A stretch of 64,000 nucleotides of DNA from Patiria pectinifera (lineage: Eukaryota; Echinodermata; Asteroidea; Valvatida; Asterinidae): assembly GCA_029964075.1 (NCBI GenBank), contig CM057144.1, positions 3,433,281-3,497,280 on the forward strand, written 5' to 3'. Of this stretch, positions 21,197 through 64,000 are shown piece by piece. Made by a program: the position numbers and the translations under genes. The stretch's first letter is position 1. Every line of letters starts with the position of its first letter. The notes beneath the pieces were generated by a model, which saw only the letters and a program-made list of their open reading frames with translations, searched no databases and had not been told where the DNA came from.

Positions 21197-23104
21197 TTAT
21201 TGAACTTCAGTTCATGACAGCGGTACTTGCAGATATGCTGCCCCACAATTGAATCTCAAAAGTGTTATGAAAATTCATAATTTATAATGGACAAGAGTCA
21301 AAGCTTTTGAATTCTGAAAGTCTGAAAACTCAAGACTTTTAAAACTCAAGATCAGATCAAACCTACTATTGTCATTTTTTTAAGCATAAATAGCAACTTT
21401 AGTTTTCTGTGTAAATTTGTTGGTTGTAATTTTTTCTGCAATGTTTTTGACTCAAAATTGTAACCAAGTAATGATTTTGTGGACAACTCTTTTTTTTTTG
21501 TAATCAGCGCTAGATTTAGCAAGATTTGGCCAATTTTATTCGCCATTTCATCATTGAAACAATTCGTTAAGTATGCCAGTCAAAATCTGGAAAAAAACGT
21601 AGCTCATTATTTGAGGTAAAGAAGGAAAACTCAAACATTTTAACATTCAAATGAAAACAGATAATTAAAAAAAGGACAAATGAAAAGTAAGTCCTAAATA
21701 ATAATCTGACTCAAATGTTTTGCGTTATTGTCCACATAAATGATATATAATAATAAATATACAGTTGTAACTTTAATCTTCTTTAATCTCTTGTAATTTC
21801 ACCTTAGCTTATCTGCTGTATGTAGGTACATGTAATCAATGATGATCAATAAGAAACAACGAAAGAAATACCAAATATACAGCATGACACGCTGAGCTCG
21901 AAGTTCGCTTTGTTATTTTTTGACTTTTTATGACTCAATTTCCCAAAGCTGGCTGCACTTTCACATCACTGCGAAGTTAATGTAAACGTTTGGCAAATAA
22001 AATCAAAACTACATGTACAGTGATTCTGCAAAAAAAAAAAGTCCAATATGAAATTTACAAGTACAATCATGGAAGCTCATTTTAATAATCGTTTACTTTA
22101 GTATTGCCACATTGCTAAAAAAATATCACACGTATTTGAGAAAAGAAAAAACTCCATTTAAGAAACAGTACCATCGGTGGGGATCAAAATGGCCCAAGAG
22201 TTGTATATTAAAGGCTAAAATACAGCATCTGATGATGAAAAACCAATCAAAGAAAAGAATAACCGTTGTATTCTATGATCATAGATACTCGTGTCGCCTA
22301 TAAAAGCAACAATGTAATTGCATGAGTACTATTAATAACAAATAACTATGTTGATTGCAAGTTGAAAATACAAAATTTGACTTTTAAGTACTGTTAAATG
22401 ACGGTGGCCATTTGTTTTAATAACAAATACAGAAAATTAAGTCTTTCAGTACAACACTTCAATTTCATCATTCAGATATCAAATCCATTGTAATTGCATA
22501 TAGATCAATTCAATAAAAGAAAATGCACGTTGCATCTTTCGATGAAGGCAGAAACAGCCCTGAAAAATTAATAAAACAAATGTCAATTAGTCATTGCAAA
22601 TATTCATGAATCTGCATCTTACAAAATAAATTAGAAGTGGACAAAGATAGCTTCCAAAAGTCTCGAAGCAAGTTTTTTCTTAAGATTCACTTTCGAAAGC
22701 CAAAAAACATTTGTGTTTACGCCTTTACGGAGCTCAACTACCTGGATTTGTTTTGACCAAATTGCCGACCTCAAACTCTTATTGCCACTTTTGGCCAAAA
22801 ATTTAAAATAACGTATATTTTGAAAATAAAAAATCTACCATATGCAAGTTTTCAGTGTTTTATTGTTGAATTAAACATTTAACCAGGTTAATTAAACAGA
22901 ACCCCGGACAAACATAAACCTACCTATCTAGAAATTTTTTAAGGTGTAACCGTAAAGACGCAACTGTTTTTCAGCCTTATCTTTATACTGTAAAAATTAT
23001 AACAGCATGATGTGATTCTGATTTTAATATTCATGTGATATGAATACCCAGCCATAATTGGTCGTCATAATATTTTGGGCTCCGTGTGCATATCTCTGGT
23101 ACGA
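21197..23104. other. Convergent intergenic region between RPP38 and PEX1
   Basis: AT-rich, about 1.9 kb, presumably holding the 3' ends of both transcripts. On the plus strand AATAAA-like signals occur near 21753, 21996 and 22512. On the minus strand a TTTATT (AATAAA on that strand) occurs near 22859 and could end PEX1. The small open frames have no recognisable content. Confidence 0.5.
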
Positions 23105-53892
<30,788 letters not shown>

Positions 53893-54344
53893 GACTGGTC
53901 CCTTTCAGAGGCGTACTACCAGTGTGCGGCGCAGACCGTGTTGGATGCGACTGTCAAGTCATTTCTGGTACATTAAAAAAAGATACCAATAGGGCTTCAA
54001 AAGTAACATTCGCTGACATTTCTTTCTTTAGATTGTTATCATCTCTTTTGAAAGGTATGGGTCGCATTAAATTTAGAATGTTAACGTACTTCTGAGGAAT
54101 ACTACGAAAACTCTATTTGTTAAATATAGCTCATGCGACAGCATATAAATGTATTTCAGGAATCAACTTTGGATCCAAACTGTCAACATGGTCAACAAAA
54201 TGTCAAAATGTAACGTAATTGATAATTTGTGGCAAAGAGTACTGTTATGACATTTAGTCCCAAAACCTGTGGCATCCAAAAATTGGGCACAAAACTGGGC
54301 CAAGTCATTCCTGTTAAACTGCATATTTGGCAGGTCTCAGATTT
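53893..54344. promoter_or_regulatory. PEX1 upstream region
   Basis: The 450 bases upstream of the PEX1 start codon must hold the 5' untranslated region or a further upstream exon. No TATA box or known element could be assigned. In-frame upstream ATGs were not resolved. Confidence 0.35.
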
Positions 54345-54655
54345 TCCTGAGTGGAGTGTCATGGCCTAGCGGTTAAGAGCACCGGACTCATGCTCTGGTG
54401 TTTCAGAGGCAACAGTGACGTGGGTTCGAGCCCGCTGGCGGACACTTGTGCTCTGAAGCAAAGCACTTACCCATTATTGCTTCGTCCTTCGGATGGGACG
54501 TTAAGCCGTAGGTCCCGTGTGTTGCATAAATGCATGTAAAAGAACCCAGTAAACACTTATCGCTAAGAGAAGGGGTTTGCCCCGGTGTTTCTGGCCTCCT
54601 GTATAAACTCCCACGTGGAGTATTTAGGAGAAGAACCAACCAACCAATCAACCAA
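54345..54655 (+). repeat. tRNA-derived SINE with AACC-type tail
   Basis: A box tggcctagcggttaagag, B box gggttcgagccc about 50 bases later, then gcaaagcacttacccatt, atgggacgttaagccg and aagagaaggggtttgcc. The tail is a degenerate (aacc)n run at 54630-54660. Confidence 0.75.
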
Positions 54656-54804
54656 GAACCAAGAACATCTAAAGCATTTCTTTAAAATTGACAAATGTTA
54701 ATAAACCATTGTTTATCTCTGCTCGTCCATCCAACTTCAAGAGTGTCAGTCTATCAGAACTGTCAAAATTTCAATCAGGAAAAAAATTGAATATTTTTCA
54801 CTCT

Positions 54805-55170
54805 TGTAAGGCCAATAAAAAAAAAAATTAGTGTCCCCACCCGCTTCCCTTTTGGAGGCCGCCTCTCTTTTTGTGTGAAAGCAAACAAATCATGAATTTT
54901 CAACAGCGTTACCATTTTGGCCTCTTTGTTTGTTTGCATCTATCCCATACCAGTATATCATTTCCTGAGTCCAAGTGGCGGCCATTTAAACCAAAAGCTG
55001 GCGGCCATCCTGAAAAAAATAGCCCTGTGGGTTGGCCTTTTTGGAGGCACCCCCCCCCCACAAACAACCACAAAAAAACAACCATCAGTAGACAGTCCAC
55101 CAAAACTGACAACTTTTAACGACAAAAACAATTTTTGGCCCACTCCAAAACTTTGTTCTGGATCCGCCCT
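54805..55170. repeat. Repeat with G/C runs ending in tctggatccg
   Basis: Begins with gtaaggccaataaaaaa (an end like that of the TAA-type MITEs) and contains gtggcggccatttaaacc and cacccccccccc. It ends in gttctggatccgccc. The last part is shared with 8940-9190. Open frames on both strands are low-complexity artefacts. Confidence 0.5.
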
Positions 55171-55244
55171 TATACTGGTAATGATGGTGCTATCGGCCGG
55201 CTTAAGAACTGAAACAATGCGAGACCGGTTTGCGGCTAAATAAA

Positions 55245-56262
55245 CAATTCAAAAACGTTATCTTTGTTGTGCACTTTCTTGAAAATCAAGCAATTATAAG
55301 AATGCGCATACACATTCTTATGATTGCGCAACTGGATCGTTGCGCAATCTTCGCAAAAAATAACTTCCAGATTGAGCGCACATTCTTAAGAATGCGCGAC
55401 AAGATAACAGTCTTGTCGATGCCGAGCAAGTCTAGCTGCATCCTCCTTCACTAATTCTTACAAATTATACTGTTGCAATGCAAGGTCACTGCAACGCAAG
55501 GTCACTTACCTAGGAAAAGACCGGGAAAAAATAAGAGACATAATAATAGTGTAGTGGGACGAATTCTGATTTTTGGGGCAACAATTAAAAGGGGGGCGTA
55601 AGAATGAAGAATGTGACATCCCATAAATGAATACTGTGACATCCCATAGCGCTAATGCTATTTGCCACTTGCTATTGCTATTTGCTATTGTTCACACCCC
55701 CACCGTTACGCCGCAGAGCTTACTGTATCTACCGAGTACCGGTAGGCCTAGTCAAAAGAGCAATTTTGGCAGCTTCTGGATATCGTTTTTTTGTGATATG
55801 CATATGATACATACAGGGACTTGTAACTTGTCTAGCCTAAACAAAGCACTTCCCAGACTTGTTCCCAGTCCTCCGTTATTACAAAACTTCCCATAGTGCC
55901 TAGTGGGCAGAAAAAAGCAGTTGCAATAATAACAGGTTTAATTTGATTCAAATTATCGTAGTTATGAGTACAGGAGCATAGATCGTTTTCTTTCTTCATA
56001 TGAATTATTTCCCCTTTAACCGCTATAGGGCCTACATTTCATTTCACATAATTATGCCGTGCAATTTATTGTTAAGAATTAAGATTGCGTAAAATTCATA
56101 AATTGCGCACGAGATATTCCCACGCAATCTTAAGAATGAGCGCTCATTCTTAAGAATGCGTGCTCATTCTTATCTTAAGAATGCACGCTCATTCTTAAGA
56201 TTGTGTGATTTTCAAGAAAGCGCACAACATCCGTCATTTAACATGTTTAACGTTAGGCTTAC
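55245..56262. mobile_element. Foldback element of ~1 kb with palindromic CATTCTTAAGAATG clusters
   Basis: The left end (gttgtgcactttcttgaaaatc) and right end (gattttcaagaaagcgcacaac) are inverted copies. Next to each are clusters of attcttaagaatg palindromes (55290-55400; 56130-56205). The middle (about 55420-56080) is unrelated, non-coding DNA. Confidence 0.7.
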
Positions 56263-57000
56263 CTGTCCGGAAATTGGACAACTTATAACTTAGAAATAAA
56301 ATTCTCTCTACGCTCAACTGCTTCTTGGGAGGGAAAAGCGAAGCGGATAAAGAAATTTAGGCCCGTCCTCATTTTTTGGCAGATGTGTGAGTTTTGATTT
56401 GATGATCAATCGACGGTGCTCTCTAAGCTGCTAAGTCTCCGATGATCAAGATTCAATTCAATTTTTTTCTCCTAAACGAGCTGGCTCAACCTCGTCCCCA
56501 GGGTGTCGAGCAGTACGCGCCCTGGAGCTGAGCTGGCTGGAGAAAGATCCGAAGGAAAATGGGTTTCGTACCACACGAGGGCGCCGTGCGAGGCTGGTTT
56601 AGACTTGATCAAGTCATTCACTGGCTTAGCGTTGATAATTAACCCTGGAAGTGTTTCGTTATAAAAAAGTTTGTTGTGTGTTTTTCTTTATTATGTACAG
56701 GCTGATTTCAATTTTGGAATGTTTTACGTGTCCTTTTTGCCAAATTTATCGTGCTTTAAGTTGTATTATTAGTTACGTCTGAATTAAGTGCATAAATTAT
56801 TATCAATATTTCATGCAAGTTATATGGAGGTGAAAATTTCCGGCAAAGTAGTGCTTAACAAAATAATTCTCAAGCGTTCGGACCCGGTCCTTCTTCAGTG
56901 GCCTGGTTTATTGTTCCTGAATCTTTTTCATGTATTTCTGTGGAGTTATAACGAATAAGTCGACCTGTGTTTGGCACTGTATGGTCGCGGAATAAATCTG
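56263..57000. other. Unclassified non-coding stretch
   Basis: No gene, RNA or clear repeat recognised. A GC-richer patch near 56460-56620 (gagctggctcaacctcg, ctggagctgagctggctgg) could be a retrotransposon or untranslated remnant, but nothing confirms it. Confidence 0.3.
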
Positions 57001-57004
57001 CATG

Positions 57005-57420
57005 AGTGCATCGACTTGTGGCGCCTTGAGATGGTTTTTGTACATGGTTTATAAATCGACCTGTGGCGTTTGAGATGGTTTTTGTACATGGTTTATATGC
57101 ATGTTCAGGCTCATCGACCTGTGGCGTTCAAGTTTGAGATTTTTTTGTACATGTTTTTAATGCATGTTTATGCAAAATCGATCAGCCTGTGGCGTTTGAG
57201 ATGGTTTTTGTACATGGTTTATATATGCATGTAGGCCAAATCGACCTGTGGCGTTTGAGATGGTTTTGAACATTGATGCATGTACAGGCTAAATCGACCT
57301 GTGGCGTTTGAGATGGTTTTTGTACATGGTTTATATGCATGTATAGGCAAAATCGACCTGTGGCGTTTGAGATGTTTTTTTTGTACATGGTTTAAGCATG
57401 TTCAGGCTCAGTGGCGTAGC
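57005..57420. repeat. Minisatellite, ~60-bp unit, about 7 copies
   Basis: The unit atcgacctgtggcgtttgag, then atggtttttgtacatgg, then tttatatgcatg repeats at about 57010, 57054, 57114, 57182, 57241, 57293 and 57352. Spacings range from 44 to 68. A diverged piece continues to 57480 and again at 57610, so the minisatellite family reaches the edge of the satellite. Confidence 0.85.
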
Positions 57421-57640
57421 CAGGAATTTTCAGTGGCGTTGGGGGGCTGCGCTGGGGCTTTTGTACATGGTTTATATGGGCCATGTATAGGCAAATCGCT
57501 TATCAAAACTGGGGGCTGGAACATTTCAGATGCGTCATGCAGGGGCGTCAATCGCTTATCAAAAGTGGGGGGGGGGCGGACATACCTTGCATACATAGCC
57601 TTTACGGCGATGGTTTTTGTACATGGCCCCGAAAAAAATT

Positions 57641-60600
57641 GCCGAGATATAGCATGTAAACAAACCACGGAGTGAAGCCCGCTGACAGCCTACTCTATGG
57701 CAATTTACACACAGAAATAAACTCGGGCAAAATATTCTTGCTTATGTCCAATTTTCTCCACGAGTATTGGGTCTATGGACTTCAAACTTTTTGGACGTTC
57801 TAGCCTGAATAACTAGCTCTCCATACATGTCAAACAATGTAAGAATTTTTCATAACAAGATACCTTCAAGACGAGATATAGCATGTAAACAAACCACGGA
57901 GTGAAGCCCGCTGACAGCCTACTCTATGGCAATTTCCACACAGAAAGAAATTCGGGCAAAATATTCTTGCTTATGTCCCATTTTCTCCACGAGTATTGGG
58001 TCTATGGACTTCAAACTTTTTGGACGTTGTAGCCTGACTAACTAGCTCTCCATACATGTCAAAAATGTAAGATTTTTTTATAACAAGATACCGCCAAGAC
58101 GAGATATAGCATGTAAACAAACCACGGAGTGAAGCCCGCTGACAGCCTACTCTATGGCAATTTCCACACAGAAATAAAATCGGGCAAAATATTCTTGCTT
58201 ATGTCCCATTTTCTCCACGAGTATTGGGTCTATGGACTTCAAACTTTTTGGACGTTGTAGCCTGACTAACTAGCTCTCCATACATGTCAAAAAATGTCAG
58301 AATTTTTCATAACAAGATACCGCCAAGACGAGATATAGCATGTAAACAAACCACGGAGTGAAGCCCGCTGACAGCCTACTCTATGGCAATTTCCACACAG
58401 AAAGAAATTCGGGCAAAATATTCTTGCTGATGTCCCATTTTCTCCACGAGTATTGGGTCTATGGACTTCAAACTTTTTGGACGTTGTAGCCTGACTAACT
58501 AGCTCTCCATACATGTCAAAAAATGTCAGAATTTTTCATAACAAGATACCGCCAAGACGAGATATAGCATGTAAACAAACCACGGAGTGAAGCCCGCTGA
58601 CAGCCTACTCTATGGCAATTTCCACACAGAAATAAAATCGGGCAAAATATTCTTGCTTATGTCCCATTTTCTCCACGAGTATTGGGTCTATGGACTTCAA
58701 ACTTTTTGGACGTTGTAGCCTGACTAACTAGCTCTCCATACATGTCAAAAAATGTCAGAATTTTTCATAACAAGATACCTTCAAGACGAGATATAGCATG
58801 TAAACAAACCACGGAGTGAAGCCCGCTGACAGCCTACTCTATGGCAATTTCCACACAGAAAGAAATTCGGGCAAAATATTCTTGCTTATGTCCCATTTTC
58901 TCCACGAGTATTGGGTCTATGGACTTCAAACTTTTTGGACGTTGTAGCCTGACTAACTAGCTCTCCATACATGTCAAAAATGTCAGAATTTTTCATAACA
59001 AGATACCGCCAAGACGAGATATAGCATGTAAACAAACCACGGAGTGAAGCCCGCTGACAGCCTACTCTATGGCAATTTCACACAGGAATCAATTCGGGCA
59101 AAATATTCTTGCTGATGTCCCATTTTCTCCACGAGTATTGGGTCTATGGACTTCAAACTTTTTGGACGTTGTAGCCTGACTAACTAGCTCTCCATACATG
59201 TCAAAAAATGTCAGAATTTTTCATAACAAGATACCTTCAAGACGAGATATAGCATGTAAACAAACCACGGAGTGAAGCCCGCTGACAGCCTACTCTATGG
59301 CAATTTCCACACAGGAATCAATTCGGGCAAAATATTCTTGCTTATGTCCCATTTTCTCCACGAGTATTGGGTCTATGGACTTCAAACTTTTTGGACGTTG
59401 TAGCCTGACTAACTAGCTCTCCATAAATGTCAAAAAATGTCAGAATTTTTCATAACAAGATACCGCCAAGACGAGATATAGCATGTAAACAAACCACGGA
59501 GTGAAGCCCGCTGACAGCCTACTCTATGGCAATTTCCACACAGAAATAAAATCGGGCAAAATATTCTTGCTTGTGTCCCATTTTCTCCACGAGTATTGGG
59601 TCAATGGACTTCAAACTTTTTGGACGTTGTAGCCTGACTAACTAGCTCTCCATACATGTCAAAAAATGTAAGATTTTTTCATAACAAGATACCTTCAAGA
59701 CGAGATATAGCATGTAAACAAACCACGGAGTGAAGCCCGCTGACAGCCTACTCTATGGCAATTTCCACACAGGAATCAATTCGGGCAAAATATTCTTGCT
59801 TATGTCCCATTTTCTCCACGAGTATTGGGTCTATGGACTTCAAACTTTTTGGACGTTGTAGCCTGACTAACTAGCTCTCCATACATGTCAAAAAATGTAA
59901 GATTTTTTCATAACAAGATACCTTCAAGACGAGATATAGCATGTAAACAAACCACGGAGTGAAGCCCGCTGACAGCCTACTCTATGGCAATTTCCACACA
60001 GAAAGAATTTCGGGCAAAATATTCTTGCTTATGTCCCATTTTCTCCACGAGTATTGGGTCTATGGACTTCAAACTTTTTGGACGTTGTAGCCTGACTAAC
60101 TAGCTCTCCATACATGTCAAAAAATGTCAGAATTTTTCATAACAAGATACCGCCAAGACGAGATATAGCATGTAAACAAACCACGGAGTGAAGCCCGCTG
60201 ACAGCCTACTCTATGGCAATTTCCACACAGGAATCAATTCGGGCAAAATATTCTTGCTTATGTCCCATTTTCTCCACGAGTATTGGGTCTATGGACTTCA
60301 AACTTTTTGGACGTTGTAGCCTGACTAACTAGCTCTCCATACATGTCAAAAAATGTCAGAATATTTCATAGCAAGATACCGCCAAGACGAGATATAGCAG
60401 GTAAACAAACCACGGAGTGAAGCCCGCTGACAGCCTACTCTATGGCAATTTCCACACAGAAAGAAATTCGGGCAAAATATTCTTGCTTATGTCCCATTTT
60501 CTCCACGAGTATTGGGTCTATGGACTTCAAACTTTTTGGACGTTGTAGCCTGACTAACTAGCTCTCCATACATGTCAAAAAATGTCAGAATTTTTCATAA

Positions 60601-63600
60601 CAAGATACCGCCAAGACGAGATATAGCATGTAAACAAACCACGGAGTGAAGCCCGCTGACAGCCTACTCTATGGCAATTTCCACACAGAAAGAAATTCGG
60701 GCAAAATATTCTTGCTTATGTCCCATTTTCTCCACGAGTATTGGGTCTATGGACTTCAAACTTTTTGGACGTTGTAGCCTGACTAACTAGCTCTCCATAC
60801 ATGTCAAAAAATGTCAGAATTTTTCATAACAAGATACCGCCAAGACGAGATATAGCATGTAAACAAACCACGGAGTGAAGCCCGCTGACAGCCTACTCTA
60901 TGGCAATTTCCACACAGAAATAAAATCGGGCAAAATATTCTTGCTTATGTCCCATTTTCTCCACGAGTATTGGGTCTATGGACTTCAAACTTTTTGGACG
61001 TTGTAGCCTGACTAACTAGCTCTCCATACATGTCAAAAAATGTCAGAATTTTTCATAACAAGATACCGCCAAGACGAGATATAGCATGTAAACAAACCAC
61101 GGAGTGAAGCCCGCTGACAGCCTACTCTATGGCAATTTCCACACAGAAATAAATTCGGGCAAAATATTCTTGCTGAAGTCCCATTTTCTCCACGAGTATT
61201 GGGTCTATGGACTTCAAACTTTTTGGACGTTGTAGCCTGACTAACTAGCTCTCCATACATGTCAAAAAATGTCAGAATTTTTCATAACAAGATACCGCCA
61301 AGACGAGATATAGCATGTAAACAAACCACGGAGTGAAGCCCGCTGACAGCCTACTCTATGGCAATTTCCACACAGAAAGAAATTCGGGCAAAATATTCTT
61401 GCTTATGTCCCATTTTCTCCACGAGTATTGGGTCTATGGACTTCAAACCTTTTGGACGTTGTAGCCTGACTAACTAGCTCTCCATACATGTCAAAAATTG
61501 TCAGAATTGTTCAAAACAAGATACCGCCAAGACGAGATATAGCATGTAAACAAACCACGGAGTGAAGCCCGCTGACAGCCTACTCTATGGCAATTTCCAC
61601 ACAGAAAGAAATTCGGGCAAAATATTCTTGCTTATGTCCCATTTTCTCCACGAGTATTGGGTCTATGGACTTCAAACTTTTTGGACGTTGTAGCCTGACT
61701 AACTAGCTCTCCATACATGTCAAAAAATGTCAGAATTTTTCATAACAAGATACCGCCAAGACGAGATATAGCATGTAAACAAACCACGGAGTGAAGCCCG
61801 CTGACAGCATACGCTATGGCAATTTCCACACAGAAATAAAATTGGGCAAAATATTCTCGCTGATGTCCCATTTTCTCCACGAGTATTGGGTATGTGGACT
61901 TCAAACTTTTTGGACGTTGTAGCCTGACTAACTAGCTCTCAATACATGTCAAAAAATGTCAGAATTTTTCATAACAAGATACCGCCAAGACGAGATATAG
62001 CATGTAAACAAACCACGGAGTGAAGCCCGCTGACAGCCTACTCTATGGCAATTTCCACACAGAAAGAAATTCGGGCAAAATATTCTTGCTTATGTCCCAT
62101 TTTCTCCACGAGTATTGGGTCTATGGACTTCAAACTTTTTGGACGTTGTAGCCTGACTAACTAGCTCTCCATACATGTCAAAAAATGTCAGAATTTTTCA
62201 TAACAAGATACCGCCAAGACGAGATATAGCATGTAAACAAACCACGGAGTGAAGCCCGCTGACAGCCTACTCTATGGCAATTTCCACACAGAAAGAAATT
62301 CGGGCAAAATATTCTTGCTTATGTCCCATTTTCTCCACGAGTATTGGGTCTATGGACTTCAAACTTTTTGGACGTTGTAGCCTGACTAACTAGCTCTCCA
62401 TACATGTCAAAAAATGTCAGAATTTTTCATAACAAGATACCGCCAAGACGAGATATAGCATGTAAACAAACCACGGAGTGAAGCCCGCTGACAGCCTACT
62501 CTATGGCAATTTCCACACAGAAAGAAATTCGGGCAAAATATTCTTGCTTATGTCCCATTTTCTCCACGAGTATTGGGTCTATGGACTTCAAACTTTTTGG
62601 ACGTTGTAGCCTGACTAACTAGCTCTCCATACATGTCAAAAAATGTCAGAATTTTTCATAACAAGATACCGCCAAGACGAGATATAGCATGTAAACAAAC
62701 CACGGAGTGAAGCCCGCTGACAGCCTACTCTATGGCAATTTCCACACAGGAATAAATTCGGGCAAAATATTCTTGCTTATGTCCCATTTTCTCCACGAGT
62801 ATTGGGTCTATGGACTTCAAACTTTTTGGACGTTGTAGCCTGACTAACTAGCTCTCCATACATGTCAAAAAATGTCAGAATTTTTCATAACAAGATACCG
62901 CCAAGACGAGATATAGCATGTAAACAAACCACGGAGTGAAGCCCGCTGACAGCCTACTCTATGGCAATTTCCACACAGAAAGAAATTCGGGCAAAATATT
63001 CTTGCTTATGTCCCATTTTCTCCACGAGTATTGGGTCTATGGACTTCAAACTTTTTGGACGTTGTAGCCTGACTAACTAGCTCTCCATACATGTCAAAAA
63101 ATGTCAGAATTTTTCATAACAAGATACCGCCAAGACGAGATATAGCATGTAAACAAACCACGGAGTGAAGCCCGCTGACAGCCTACTCTATGGCAATTTC
63201 CACACAGAAATAAAATCGGGCAAAATATTCTTGCTTATGTCCCATTTTCTCCACGAGTATTGGGTCTATGGACTTCAAACTTTTTGGACGTTGTAGCCTG
63301 ACTAACTAGCTCTCCATACATGTCAAAAAATGTCAGAATTTTTCATAACAAGATACCGCCAAGACGAGATATAGCATGTAAACAAACCACGGAGTGAAGC
63401 CCGCTGACAGCCTACTCTATGGCAATTTCCACACAGAAAGAAATTCGGGCAAAATATTCTTGCTTATGTCCCATTTTCTCCACGAGTATTGGGTCTATGG
63501 ACTTCAAACTTTTTGGACGTTGTAGCCTGACTAACTAGCTCTCCATACATGTCATAAACTTCTAACTTTCTCATAACAAAATACCGCCTAGACGAGATAT

Positions 63601-64000
63601 AGCATGTAAACAAACCACGGAGTGAAGCCCGCTGACAGCCTACTCTATGGCAATTTCCACACAGAAATAAATTCGGGCAAAATATTCTCGCTGATGTCCC
63701 ATTTTATCCACGAGTATTGGGTCTGTGGACTTCAAACTTTTTGGACGTTGTAGCCTGACTAACTAGCTCTCCATACATGTCAAAAAATGTCAGAATTTTT
63801 CATAACAAGATACCGCCAAGACGAGATATAGCATGTAAACAAACCACGGAGTGAAGCCCGCTGACAGCCTACTCTATGGCAATTTCCACACAGAAAGAAA
63901 TTCGGGCAAAATATTCTTGCTTATGTCCCATTTTCTCCACGAGTATTGGGTCTATGGACTTCAAACTTTTTGGACGTTGTAGCCTGACTAACTAGCTCTC
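57641..64000. repeat. Satellite DNA, 229-bp monomer, about 28 head-to-tail copies, continues past the window
   Basis: The word cgagatatagcatgtaaac recurs every 228-229 bases from 57643 to the end (for example 57871, 58100, 58329, 58558). Most copies differ at only a few positions, mainly a variable site (cagaaagaaattc, cagaaataaaatc or caggaatcaattc) and ccgccaag against ccttcaag. Copies 1 and 2 at the left edge are the most diverged; copies near 61760 and 63550-63700 also carry clusters of changes. There is no simple higher-order pattern in the variable site. The short antisense frames are the same monomer read twice. Confidence 0.97.

Noticed and set aside
57182..61260. Open frames inside the minisatellite and satellite, including two nearly identical 75-codon frames
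   Set aside because: They are the same repeat unit read in one frame; identical frames recur with the monomer period and have no coding signature.
57641..64000. CRISPR-like array
   Set aside because: The repeats are 229 bases long and contiguous with no unique spacers, and the genome is eukaryotic.

Overview
This is animal nuclear DNA: AT-rich, with genes split into many short exons by GT-AG introns, and packed with transposon debris, tRNA-derived SINEs, minisatellites and a long satellite array. Two genes here have introns full of miniature inverted-repeat transposons (MITEs), and short palindromes such as TACATGTA and AGGCCT are frequent. This style fits a marine invertebrate, most likely a deuterostome (echinoderm, hemichordate or cephalochordate). 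That placement is inference; no marker in the window fixes the species.

Layout. 1-1896: non-coding, with a TA-flanked MITE. 1897-3660 (+): a single-exon gene for a 587-residue ankyrin-repeat protein with a long Ala/Lys/Glu/Arg-rich helix. 3661-7796: non-coding, with small repeats and a ~165-bp tandem repeat. 7797-16865 (-): a complete RNASEH2B gene in 10 coding exons. 17228-21196 (+): a complete RPP38 gene in 5 coding exons. 23105-53892 (-): a complete or nearly complete PEX1 gene in 20 coding exons, about 31 kb long because its introns hold many repeats. 53893-57000: SINE and foldback repeats. 57000-57420: a ~60-bp minisatellite. 57641-64000: a 229-bp satellite of about 28 near-identical copies that runs off the end of the window.

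The exon chains of the three split genes were built by hand. Splice phase agrees at every junction, and each chain ends in a stop codon at a family-typical C-terminus (PCNA-binding box in RNASEH2B, basic tail in RPP38, short conserved-looking end in PEX1). RNASEH2B and RPP38 are head to head with 362 bp between start codons, which suggests a shared bidirectional promoter for two nuclear RNA-processing factors (RNase H2; RNase P/MRP). RPP38 and PEX1 are tail to tail. PEX1 (peroxisome biogenesis) has no evident functional link to the other two.

I found no clearly new multi-gene system. The most unusual items are the ankyrin/helix gene, the satellite array, a 76-bp near-perfect hairpin in a PEX1 intron, and the MITE families that hit the introns of RNASEH2B and PEX1.
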